Positions 1-7,663 of a stretch of DNA of 36,136 nucleotides are shown in pieces. The stretch is taken from positions 1 through 36,136 of the forward strand of contig NZ_NOLJ01000006.1 of NCBI RefSeq assembly GCF_002246015.1, read 5' to 3'. The translations under genes and the position numbers were made by a program. The notes below the pieces were generated by a model. That model saw only the letters and a program-made list of their open reading frames with translations. It was not told the origin of the DNA and ran no database searches. The DNA comes from Nostoc sp. 'Peltigera membranacea cyanobiont' 210A (lineage in GTDB: Bacteria; Cyanobacteriota; Cyanobacteriia; Cyanobacteriales; Nostocaceae). Positions within the stretch are counted from its first letter, which is position 1; the number at the start of each line of letters is the position of its first letter.

Positions 1-418
1 GCAGGGCTGATTCATTCCATTTCAAACAGGATTTGTCAAGATGGTTAGCAAGAAAATTGTAAGTAAGCGTGACGAAGAGATGAACATTTAAGCACTGAAA
101 TATCAGTAAAATAGTTGGTTTCATCGGCACGCTAGTAACAAAATAACTAATTTTTAATCGCTAGAACCCTTGATTTTTCAAGCTCTTTGGGGAATGAATC
201 AGCCCTGGGGGGCAGGGGGGAGATAGTGCAGCGTAAAGCCTTCTTTTCTCTTAAGGGGAGACGCTACGGGAACTAGAGGCTTGTCTGCGACCCATAGGGG
301 TACGCCAACGGCATAGCGTCTCGTAGAGACGCTACCGAAGAGCGTCGGGCAATTTTCCTTCTGCCTCCTGCCTCCTGCCCTCTGCCTCCTGCCTCCTGCC
401 CTCTGCCTCCTGCCTCCT
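1..418. repeat. Duplicated block, copy 1 (MITE + palindrome + STRR)
   Basis: Bases 1-418 are identical, as far as I can read, to 1072-1489, in the same orientation. The block holds a 206-bp MITE-like element (2-207), a G-rich junction, a palindrome (agcgtctc/gagacgct around 316-334) and the start of a heptamer array. The window begins exactly at the edge of the repeat, so its true left limit is not visible. The two copies diverge at base 419 inside the heptamer array. No gene is present before the ATG at 480. Confidence 0.9.
2..207. mobile_element. MITE-like element with 17-bp terminal inverted repeats, copy 1
   Basis: The left end reads cagggctgattcattcc and the right end is its exact reverse complement, ggaatgaatcagccctg. 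The interior of about 170 bp has no open reading frame of note, so this is a non-autonomous element. Termini of the form CAGGG...CCCTG resemble those of the ISAs1 family, which is only a suggestion. No target-site duplication can be read because the left flank is outside the window. Confidence 0.75.
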
Positions 419-438
419 ACCTCCTACCTCCTGCCTCC
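362..438. repeat. STRR heptamer array (tgcctcc), 11 units
   Basis: There are eleven consecutive 7-bp units, mostly tgcctcc with tgccctc and tacctcc variants. Every third unit tends to be tgccctc, giving a 21-bp higher-order period. Short tandemly repeated repetitive sequences of this type are characteristic of Nostoc and Anabaena genomes. Confidence 0.9.
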
Positions 439-479
439 TTCAATAATTTAGCGATCGCATTTTACCTTGTGAAAATTTT

Positions 480-935
480 ATGCTTAAAGGTTTAAGAGTT
501 AGTATGCTGCTATTGGCAGCGATGGGAAATTTGGCATGGTCATTTAGTGCCAAAGCAAATTTTAACGGCAAACTCACCGTGGAAATTGATGGCTTGAAGA
601 ATCAAAAAGGACAAGTCTGTGCGAGTATATTTGCTAGCAGTGAAGGATTTCCTAGCGATGGCGATCGCGTCTTACAAAAGCAGTGTACTAAGATTACTGA
701 AAATCCCTTACCAATTACCTTTGATAATTTGAAAGCAGGTAGTTACGCCGTTGCTGTCTTCCACGACCAAAATAATGACCGCACTCTCAATAGCAATATT
801 TTTGGTATCCCAAGCGAAGGTTTTGGATTTTCCAGCAACCCAGAAATTCGTACAAGAGCGCCCAAATTTAGCGAAGCAGTATTTTTAGTGGCAGGGCCAG
901 ATACTAATATCCAAATCCAGTTGAAATATTTTTAA
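480..935 (+). CDS. DUF2141 domain secreted protein
   Basis: 151 residues. A hydrophobic N-terminus ending in Ala-Lys-Ala at residues 24-26 looks like a Sec signal peptide, so the product is probably periplasmic or exported. The rest matches the DUF2141 family (PF09912): a beta-rich domain with the motif around HDQNND, then FGIPSEGFGFSSN, then a Pro-x-Phe-x-x-Ala-x-Phe stretch near the C-terminus. The family's biochemical role is not established. The ATG at 480 is the first start after the repeat block and gives a full-length domain; I see no strong Shine-Dalgarno. The gene is flanked on both sides by copies of one repeat block, which suggests that its neighbourhood was remodelled. Confidence 0.85.
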   Translation: MLKGLRVSMLLLAAMGNLAWSFSAKANFNGKLTVEIDGLKNQKGQVCASIFASSEGFPSDGDRVLQKQCTKITENPLPITFDNLKAGSYAVAVFHDQNNDRTLNSNIFGIPSEGFGFSSNPEIRTRAPKFSEAVFLVAGPDTNIQIQLKYF

Positions 936-988
936 GGAACATGGATTAAATAAGATGCAAAACTTTATCCTGTCTCTAGCTTCCCTCT

Positions 989-1071
989 CCTTTATAAGGC
1001 TACGGTGTACACACATCTTGGTAATGAAGCCCCGATCCTGGATTTACCCCCCTTAATCCTCCCTTGTAAAG
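989..1071. repeat. Partial dispersed repeat interrupted by the second MITE
   Basis: The stretch with cttggtaatgaagccc followed by a C-rich run (ccccccttaatcc) is also found, inverted, around 19790-19845. Here it is cut at 1071/1072 by the duplicated MITE block. It looks like one arm of an older dispersed element. Confidence 0.55.
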
Positions 1072-1489
1072 GCAGGGCTGATTCATTCCATTTCAAACAG
1101 GATTTGTCAAGATGGTTAGCAAGAAAATTGTAAGTAAGCGTGACGAAGAGATGAACATTTAAGCACTGAAATATCAGTAAAATAGTTGGTTTCATCGGCA
1201 CGCTAGTAACAAAATAACTAATTTTTAATCGCTAGAACCCTTGATTTTTCAAGCTCTTTGGGGAATGAATCAGCCCTGGGGGGCAGGGGGGAGATAGTGC
1301 AGCGTAAAGCCTTCTTTTCTCTTAAGGGGAGACGCTACGGGAACTAGAGGCTTGTCTGCGACCCATAGGGGTACGCCAACGGCATAGCGTCTCGTAGAGA
1401 CGCTACCGAAGAGCGTCGGGCAATTTTCCTTCTGCCTCCTGCCTCCTGCCCTCTGCCTCCTGCCTCCTGCCCTCTGCCTCCTGCCTCCT
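1072..1489. repeat. Duplicated block, copy 2
   Basis: Same sequence as 1-418, in direct orientation, offset by 1071 bp. It contains the second copy of the 206-bp MITE (1073-1278), with the same 17-bp inverted ends, and the same palindrome. The region 936-1689 contains no credible gene. Short frames here read through repeat DNA. Confidence 0.9.
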
Positions 1490-1530
1490 GCCCTCTGCCT
1501 CCTGCCTCCTGCCTTCTGCCTCCTGCCTTT
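1433..1530. repeat. STRR heptamer array (tgcctcc), 14 units
   Basis: About 14 heptamers, continuing three units beyond the copy at 362-438 and with a regular tgcctcc-tgcctcc-tgccctc pattern (21-bp super-period). The length difference between the two arrays is the main divergence between the two duplicated blocks. Confidence 0.9.
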
Positions 1531-1552
1531 CTTGATAAAGCACTAATCAGAC

Positions 1553-1584
1553 AAAAAGTAGGAGGTTCTATACCCCCTACTTTT
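1553..1584 (-). terminator. Rho-independent terminator of the ammonium transporter gene
   Basis: On the minus strand the stem aaaagtagg...cctactttt, with further G/C pairs inside, is followed by a run of five T. It lies about 105 bases after the stop codon of the transporter gene. Confidence 0.6.
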
Positions 1585-1689
1585 CCCCGCTTGGGTAGAG
1601 AATTTTACGGAATCAGTTCAATCGACTAATGGTGTCTTGATAGCTCATATTAAGAATATGCCAAAGAATGAACCAAAGAAATATTTACC

Positions 1690-3258
1690 CTAAAGTCTCC
1701 CAATTGAGCTTTGTTCATCAGAAAATACCGTTGCATCACCTTCTTTAAGAAATCCACTGTAGGCTTCCATACCGTGTTCGCCGATATCCAAACCTTCTAA
1801 TTCCTCTTCTTTGGATACTCTAATACCTAAAGTCGCTTTTAGTGCCAACCAAAAAATACTACTGAGTAAAACAGTGATGCCACCTACTGAGACAACGCCC
1901 AGCAACTGAACACCAAACTGTCCAAAGCCACCACCTGAAAATAAACCTTTTTCTGGGCCAAGTGTATACCAGGTAAAAACACCAGGGCCAACAGACCATA
2001 GACCAACTGCTAGGGTTCCCCAGATACCACAAACTAAGTGAACTGAGGTAGCTCCCACTGGGTCATCAATGCCAAGTTTGTCAAAGAATGTTACAGAGAA
2101 AACTACTAGTACTCCAGCAATGAAGCCAATTACTAAAGAACTAGCGACACCTACGTAAGCACAAGATGCTGTAATCCCAACCAAGCCAGCCAAAATACCA
2201 TTGATAATCATTGACAGGTCTGGTTTACCTAAGTACAACCAAGCTGTGATGGTGGCGGCAATTCCACCACCAGCAGCAGCCATGTTAGTGGTTAGAGCAA
2301 TATGACTGATCGCACCGGGATCGGCAGCCATTACAGAACCGGGGTTGAAACCAAACCAGCCCAACCACAGGATCAAACAGCCTAACGTAGCAATACTCAT
2401 GTTGTGACCGGGCATTGCTACAACTTGCTTGTCTTGATATTTACCAAGACGGGGGCCAAGAAATGCTGCTCCCATCAAAGCTGCCCACCCGCCTACAGAG
2501 TGAACCACTGTACAACCGGCAAAATCCCAAAAGCCTCTGTCTGCTAGCCAACCACCACCCCAAATCCAATGTCCGGTAATGGGATAGGCAATGCCTACAA
2601 GTAAGAGGCTGAAAATTAGGAAGTCAATAAACTTAATCCGTTCGGCTACTGCACCAGAAACGATTGTTGCTGCTGTTCCAGCAAACACTAGTTGGAATAA
2701 AAACTTAGCTGCTAAAGGTACACCAGCCCAATTAAGAGCACTGAAGATACCTTTATAAGCGTCTGCTGTGGCGGGACTATTATCTACTCCTTTTAAGAAA
2801 AACCCATTCAATCCAATGAAGTCATTGCCATCACCGAACATTAAGGCAAAACCGATTGACCAAAAGGCAACGGTAGACAGAGCAAATACAATCAAGTTTT
2901 TGGAAAGAACATTGACAGCGTTTTTCTGGCGACAGAAGCCAGTTTCTAACATACAAAAACCAGCGTTCATGAAGAACACTAAAAAAGCAGCGATCGCTAC
3001 CCACAGGGTGTCAATAGCAATTTTGAGTTCTGCTGTCGTTGGCGCTGCGGCTGGAGTTTGGGCAACTGCGGCATAACCCCAACCCAAGACAATCAGACAA
3101 GCGATAGGTAAACAAGCTTGCCAACTGGGAGAAAGTCGCTTAATCAGATTAAATAGCTTGACTTTAGAGTTAGATTGTGAATTGATATCGTAATTTCTTG
3201 CAGACAAATGCCTCTTTTTTGGTTTTGATTTTTGTTTGTACATGAATTTGAGCATCAT
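1690..3258 (-). CDS. amt: Ammonium transporter (Amt/MEP/Rh family)
   Basis: 522 residues. An inner-membrane channel that takes up ammonium. The Amt fold is clear throughout: TVVHSVGGWAALMGA with the first pore histidine at residue 253, VGATSVHLVCGIWGT with the second at 407, MPGHNMSIATLG, and the conserved C-terminal segment GLDIGEHGMEAYSGF used for regulation by PII. An N-terminal basic stretch of about 45 residues precedes a signal-like hydrophobic segment ending AVAQ. The start is uncertain: ATG at residue 1, 2 or 6 are all possible, with GAGG directly before the first. I found no perfect NtcA box (GTA-N8-TAC) in the 220 bases upstream. Nostoc genomes often carry two or three amt genes in tandem; here only a relic of a second one remains, just upstream. 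Confidence 0.95.
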   Translation of the reverse strand: MMLKFMYKQKSKPKKRHLSARNYDINSQSNSKVKLFNLIKRLSPSWQACLPIACLIVLGWGYAAVAQTPAAAPTTAELKIAIDTLWVAIAAFLVFFMNAGFCMLETGFCRQKNAVNVLSKNLIVFALSTVAFWSIGFALMFGDGNDFIGLNGFFLKGVDNSPATADAYKGIFSALNWAGVPLAAKFLFQLVFAGTAATIVSGAVAERIKFIDFLIFSLLLVGIAYPITGHWIWGGGWLADRGFWDFAGCTVVHSVGGWAALMGAAFLGPRLGKYQDKQVVAMPGHNMSIATLGCLILWLGWFGFNPGSVMAADPGAISHIALTTNMAAAGGGIAATITAWLYLGKPDLSMIINGILAGLVGITASCAYVGVASSLVIGFIAGVLVVFSVTFFDKLGIDDPVGATSVHLVCGIWGTLAVGLWSVGPGVFTWYTLGPEKGLFSGGGFGQFGVQLLGVVSVGGITVLLSSIFWLALKATLGIRVSKEEELEGLDIGEHGMEAYSGFLKEGDATVFSDEQSSIGRL

Positions 3259-3476
3259 CCTCTAAACCATCCTTAAAAAAAGGAAAAAACAGGTTAATCA
3301 GAAAAAACTGTTGTCCGAAGTTAAATCCAGTGGTTTTTGATATTTTTCTTTTAGACCACTTGTTTAAAAACCAGAAACTCAAATAACCTTAGTAGGAGTT
3401 TAAGAAACTATTGGCACATCTGTAAATATTTTTTATAGTTATTAGTAAGAAATTTATGATGTATTTTCTGAAATAG

Positions 3477-3797
3477 TCAAGTCTTCTTCACTTCATCTTT
3501 AATCTTAGAAAAAAATTGGCTGATAAATTGCTCAAAATTGTCTTGAATAATGACACATAAGTGTCCCAGCGCTTTGAGACCACCAAACATCAAAAAGCTA
3601 AAGCCGACGTTGAAAACTGCGATCGCTACTACGCCTAAAATCTGTATACCTAATAAATCAAAGCCACCACCCAAAAATAACCCTGCCTTATTCCACTTAC
3701 CTGTGCGGGTATATTGAAAAATTATCGCCGATCTCGCTAAGTATTTTCCGATATTATAAAATTGGATAATTCTGAATATTGTTAATTTTTTATACAA
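3477..3797 (-). pseudogene. C-terminal relic of a second ammonium transporter
   Basis: This 106-codon frame contains KAGLFLGGGFDLLGIQILGV followed by AIAVFNVGFSFLMFGGLKALG. The stretch lines up with residues near 437-475 of the intact transporter downstream (EKGLFSGGGFGQFGVQLLGV). The first 30 residues and the last 25 do not resemble Amt proteins, and all the upstream transmembrane segments and both pore histidines are missing. It therefore looks like the remains of the last membrane helix region of a tandem paralogue, carried on the same strand directly upstream of the intact copy. The surrounding DNA to 4062 is AT-rich and holds no other gene. Confidence 0.7.
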
Positions 3798-4062
3798 AGA
3801 GTTAATTCTTTGTGACTTTAAAGGTATATCATTTCATCACTACACTCAAAATTTTGTATTAAAAGCAACGCAGATTTCCCACACTTATCCTGAGATAGCA
3901 GCTTGGTCGAGCTATTTATACAAGATACAGCGTTTTGCAACTACATGACTCACATCGAATTGTTACAACAAGGCTAACAAACCTAATTTCCTTAAAAAAA
4001 CCGGGTTTAGAGTACCTTTAATATGGGAAACTTGGCAATATTCCCTATAAATCAGATTTAAG

Positions 4063-4548
4063 ATGAGTAACACAATTTCGGATATTGCAGTCAAGACCAT
4101 CAACGGTGAAGATAAGCAATTAAACGACTACACCGATCAGGTACTCTTAATTGTAAATGTGGCTTCCTTCTGTGGTTATACTTCTCAATACGAGGGGTTA
4201 GAAAAGTTGAACCAAAAGTATGGAGAAGCAGGTTTACGTATTTTGGGGTTCCCTTGTAACGATTTTGGAGCGCAGGAACCAGGAAGCAATGAAGAAATTG
4301 TGCAATTCTGCACGAGTAAATATGGTGTTAGCTTTGAACTATTCGATAAAGTTCATGCCAAAGGCTCACAGCAGCATCCACTTTATGAGCGACTTACTAA
4401 AGCCGTTGAGCCAACGGGAACTGTTGCTTGGAACTTTGAAAAATTTTTAGTTAATAAGCAAGGTGAAGTGGTAGCTCGATTTAATAGTAGTGTCCAGCCA
4501 AATTCACCAGAGATAATTGCCACAATTGAGAAGGAATTAGCAAAATAG
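4063..4548 (+). CDS. Glutathione peroxidase family (thioredoxin-type peroxidase)
   Basis: 161 residues. Reduces hydroperoxides with a peroxidatic cysteine, Cys37 in NVASFCGYT. Trp123 and Asn124 in AWNFEKFL complete the usual active site. The position normally held by the catalytic Gln in CNQFG is Asp67 here (FPCNDFGAQEPG), a change that may be a cyanobacterial variant. Cys65 and Cys83 (QFCTSKYG) correspond to the extra cysteines of plant and bacterial enzymes that use thioredoxin rather than glutathione; Cys83 is the likely resolving residue. It is the first of four same-strand genes, two of which are peroxidases. The 265 bases before it contain no other gene. Confidence 0.93.
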   Translation: MSNTISDIAVKTINGEDKQLNDYTDQVLLIVNVASFCGYTSQYEGLEKLNQKYGEAGLRILGFPCNDFGAQEPGSNEEIVQFCTSKYGVSFELFDKVHAKGSQQHPLYERLTKAVEPTGTVAWNFEKFLVNKQGEVVARFNSSVQPNSPEIIATIEKELAK

Positions 4549-4680
4549 TCATTAGGTAAGAAGTTCTGTACTATTAATGATTGACTGTTAGCTCTGGACT
4601 GTTAAAATTATTTACTTCCAGACAATTAATTGAGAAAATCGTCTCAATGAGTAGTTTAATTTATTTGTGTCTAATTTGTC

Positions 4681-5505
4681 ATGAACGTTGCAATCATTGG
4701 TTGTGGTTATGTTGGTTATAAAGTTGCTCAATATTGGCAGCAAGATATGAATTTTGTTGTCAGTGTAACCACAACTTCGCCTGAGCGTGTCCCTGCTCTA
4801 CAATCAGTATCTCAAAGAGTTGTAGTTACCTGTGGTAATGACATAGATAGTCTAAAATCAGTTTTACATAATCAAGATGTTGTACTTTTGAGTGTTGGGG
4901 CAAAAAATAGCGAAGTTTATGAAGAAGCTTACCTACAAACTGCCCAAACTTTAGTTTCGTGCTTACAACAGATTAAGAGTGTAAAACAATTAATATACAC
5001 AGGTAGTTATGCAGTATATGGTGACAGAAATGGTGTCTGGGTAGATGAAGAAACACCCCTTGCACCTCCTAATTTAAATGCCCAAATTCTCCGAAAGACA
5101 GAAGAGGTGTTGCTATCAGCATCTAGCGAAAATCTCCGTGTTTGTATCTTCCGCTTAGGAGGGATTTATGGAACTGGTAGAGAACTGTTGAAAATATTTG
5201 GTAGATATTCTGCTACAACCCGTCCGGGCAATGGTGAGGATACCACAAATTGGGTTCATCTAGATGATATTGTTGGTGCGATAGAATTTGCCCGTCACCG
5301 TCGTTTGCAAGGGATTTACAATCTGGTAGATGATGCACATCTCACCAGCCGAGAATTGCTAGATAGCTTATTTGAAAAACATAATTTACCCAAAGTAGAA
5401 TGGGATACATCTATCCAGAGTACTCGCCCATATAATGCTTGGGTATCGAATGAAAAGCTCAAAGAAGCTGGATACGAGTTGATTCATCCACAGATAATTT
5501 TTTAG
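4681..5505 (+). CDS. Atypical SDR, NAD(P)-dependent epimerase/dehydratase-like
   Basis: 274 residues. The N-terminus has the Rossmann nucleotide-binding motif GCGYVG (residues 7-12), followed by a fold typical of extended or atypical short-chain dehydrogenases of the YeeZ type: LIYTGSYAVYGD near the middle, FRLGGIYGTGRE, and NWVHLDDIVGAI. The classical Tyr-x-x-x-Lys catalytic pair is not evident; at that place the sequence reads QILRK, so the tyrosine is missing and ordinary oxidoreductase chemistry is doubtful. The substrate is unknown. The gene ends 22 bases before the next one on the same strand, so the two are probably co-transcribed. Confidence 0.85.
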   Translation: MNVAIIGCGYVGYKVAQYWQQDMNFVVSVTTTSPERVPALQSVSQRVVVTCGNDIDSLKSVLHNQDVVLLSVGAKNSEVYEEAYLQTAQTLVSCLQQIKSVKQLIYTGSYAVYGDRNGVWVDEETPLAPPNLNAQILRKTEEVLLSASSENLRVCIFRLGGIYGTGRELLKIFGRYSATTRPGNGEDTTNWVHLDDIVGAIEFARHRRLQGIYNLVDDAHLTSRELLDSLFEKHNLPKVEWDTSIQSTRPYNAWVSNEKLKEAGYELIHPQIIF

Positions 5506-5527
5506 CAAGTATTAAAAACTAGGAATT

Positions 5528-6457
5528 ATGCAACCATCTGCTGTAGCTAACACAACCAATTTAACAGCATCTCCTAGCCAGTTTTACAGTTGGCAGAATT
5601 ATCGTTGTGCCTACGAAGTTCATCAACCAATTAATACAACATCTGAGGGCATTCCCTTACTGTTAATTCATCCAATCGGCGTGGGATTGTCGCGGCGATT
5701 TTGGCAGCGATTTTGTCGCGAGTGGTATAGTACAGGTCAGCGTAATTTAATTTACAACCCTGATTTACTAGGATGTGGTGAAAGTGAAATGCCCCGTATA
5801 GCTTACACTCCTAGTGATTGGGCAGAACAGTTGCAATCCTTTTTACAAACAGTAGTCCAAAAACCTGTTATTCTAGTAGTACAAGGTGCTTTATTACCAG
5901 TTGCTATCCAACTAGTCCAAAAGGAATCAAACTTAATTGCCGGACTGGTGCTTTCTGGGCCGCCAGCGTGGGCTTTGATGACAAATAAACCACCAGAATG
6001 GCAGGAAAAATTCCTTTGGAATGTCTTAGATTCGCCTTTTGGCAGTGCTTTTTATCGCTATGCACGCACTCCAAAATTTTTGCGTTCTTTTTCGATTCGT
6101 CAACTCTTTGCTTCTGAAAATGCTGTGGATGCAGAGTGGTTAAATACATTGCTTACAGGTGCAGAAAATCCTGCTAGCCGCCATGCAGTGTTTTCTTTTT
6201 TAGCAGGGTTTTGGCGAGATGATTATACTAGTTTTATTGCCTCTATTGGGCAACCAACATTAGCGGTTATGGGGGAAACTACATCGAGTATTAGCCAAGA
6301 CAATAAAAAAGAAACGCCAGATGAACGCTTGGCTCACTATCTTGCTTGTTTGCCTGAAAGTCGAGGTATAAAAATAAACGGGCGTAATGTTTTACCCTAT
6401 GAATCAACCACTAAATTTGTAGCAGCGATCGCTCCATTCATTAATAAAGTCTTTTAG
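5528..6457 (+). CDS. Alpha/beta-hydrolase fold protein lacking the catalytic triad
   Basis: 309 residues. The fold is recognisable from LLLIHPIGVGLSRRFW (strand, HxxG-like turn), NPDLLGCGES and a C-terminal APFI helix. However, the nucleophile elbow that normally reads G-x-S-x-G is VVQGALLP, with Ala121 where the serine should be. The acid position after the strand TLAVMGE is Thr rather than Asp, and the histidine position reads GRNVLP with Asn287. All three catalytic residues therefore appear to be replaced, and the protein is best described as a pseudo-hydrolase, perhaps with a binding or scaffolding role. It starts 22 bases after the SDR gene, and a HIP1 site lies near its 3' end. Confidence 0.85.
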   Translation: MQPSAVANTTNLTASPSQFYSWQNYRCAYEVHQPINTTSEGIPLLLIHPIGVGLSRRFWQRFCREWYSTGQRNLIYNPDLLGCGESEMPRIAYTPSDWAEQLQSFLQTVVQKPVILVVQGALLPVAIQLVQKESNLIAGLVLSGPPAWALMTNKPPEWQEKFLWNVLDSPFGSAFYRYARTPKFLRSFSIRQLFASENAVDAEWLNTLLTGAENPASRHAVFSFLAGFWRDDYTSFIASIGQPTLAVMGETTSSISQDNKKETPDERLAHYLACLPESRGIKINGRNVLPYESTTKFVAAIAPFINKVF

Positions 6458-6534
6458 CTGATTGATAGTTACATTTTACCAGTTCTCCCATGATAGGTTA
6501 TGACTGGAATTGATTACTAAAGGCAAGCAAAACT

Positions 6535-7269
6535 ATGTTATCCAATCGCCGAGGACAACGAGTACCCAATGTCACTTTTCATACTCGCAATACTAATGAG
6601 TGGGTGGATGTGACAACCGATCAGCTATTTGCTAATAAGACAGTAGTTGTCTTCTCTTTACCGGGTGCTTATACTCCGACTTGTTCATCCACTCATCTCC
6701 CTGGCTACAACGAATTAGCTGCGGTTTTCAAACAAAATGGTGTCGATGACATTATCTGTATTTCTGTCAATGATGCCTTTGTGATGAACGAATGGGCAAA
6801 GGATCAAGAGGCAGAAAATATCACATTAATTCCTGATGGTAATGGTGAATTTACTGAAGGCATGGGTCTATTGGTAGATAAATCAGACCTGGGATTTGGG
6901 AAGCGATCGTGGCGCTATTCTATGCTGGTGAGAGATGGTGTAATTAACCAGATGTTTATTGAACCAGAAGAGCCTGGAGATCCCTTTAAGGTATCGGATG
7001 CTGAGACAATGCTCAGATATATCAACCCCCAAGCAGTTAAGCCCGAAGTAGTTTCCCTGTTTGCGAAAGTGGGTTGTCCCTTCTGTGCCCGTGCTAAGGC
7101 AATGCTCAAGGAACATGGCATCAACTACGAAGAAATTACCCTGGGTAAGGATATCACCACACGATCGCTAAAAGCAGTTGCAGGTGCAACAACAGTTCCC
7201 CAAGTGTTTATCGATGGTAAATTAATTGGTGGTTCTGAGGCATTAGAAGCCTACTTCGCTGCTAAATAG
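6535..7269 (+). CDS. Peroxiredoxin 5-glutaredoxin fusion protein
   Basis: 244 residues. The N-terminal peroxiredoxin-5 domain (about 1-165) has the peroxidatic Cys50 in LPGAYTPTCSSTHLPGY. The C-terminal glutaredoxin domain (about 172-244) has the CPFC active site at 181-184, the TVPQVFIDG cis-Pro loop and GGSEALEAY for glutathione binding. Hybrid enzymes of this architecture reduce peroxides directly with glutathione, the fused glutaredoxin recycling the peroxidase cysteine. It acts in the cytoplasm. Together with the glutathione peroxidase at 4063 it makes this a peroxide-defence neighbourhood. Confidence 0.95.
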   Translation: MLSNRRGQRVPNVTFHTRNTNEWVDVTTDQLFANKTVVVFSLPGAYTPTCSSTHLPGYNELAAVFKQNGVDDIICISVNDAFVMNEWAKDQEAENITLIPDGNGEFTEGMGLLVDKSDLGFGKRSWRYSMLVRDGVINQMFIEPEEPGDPFKVSDAETMLRYINPQAVKPEVVSLFAKVGCPFCARAKAMLKEHGINYEEITLGKDITTRSLKAVAGATTVPQVFIDGKLIGGSEALEAYFAAK

Positions 7270-7321
7270 GGTTGAGTAGGATTGCAATACTGCGTAGGTT
7301 TTGCCTAAAAAATAGAAAATT

Positions 7322-7396
7322 GTAGGTTAAGTTGAGGAACAAAACCCAATATTTGGTGTGGTTTGTTGGGTTCCGCTATTGCTCAACCCAACCTAC
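7322..7396. repeat. Short inverted-repeat element (gtaggtt.../...aacctac)
   Basis: Arms starting gtaggttaagttgaggaac and ending tgctcaacccaacctac form an imperfect hairpin of about 75 bp. The type is common between genes in cyanobacteria. Within 7270-7663 I see only this element and the hairpin at 7506-7553, no gene. Confidence 0.7.
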
Positions 7397-7505
7397 GAAT
7401 ATTCTTAAACCGAGCGGTATTAAGTAAAGTTGCACAGCCATCAACTGTGTCAATTTCAGGTGAAAGCCATGATATTTTTGACCGTAGCCTGATTTGTCAG
7501 AATTG

Positions 7506-7553
7506 AAAAACAAAATCCCCGACTTCGTAAAAGTTGTCGGGGATTTTGTTTTT
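7506..7553. terminator. Strong bidirectional hairpin terminator
   Basis: A perfect 18-bp stem (aaaaacaaaatccccgac / gtcggggattttgttttt) encloses a 12-base loop. It has A-rich and T-rich flanks in either direction. It probably ends transcripts coming from the peroxiredoxin-glutaredoxin gene. Confidence 0.75.
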
Positions 7554-7663
7554 CATTAGTAGTTAACAAATCTTCAGATGGGTAGATGTATTTTTGTCCA
7601 GCTATTCACTATCGATCGGATAAAATTGATTCGGATTGAATTTACATTTATTTAAAATACAAT

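Noticed and set aside
992..1201. 69-codon minus-strand frame across the second MITE
   Set aside because: It starts inside the MITE and ends in the adjoining dispersed repeat; no protein-like conservation is seen.
3241..3480. NtcA-binding site for the ammonium transporter
   Set aside because: I looked for GTA-N8-TAC in the upstream region and found only partial matches.
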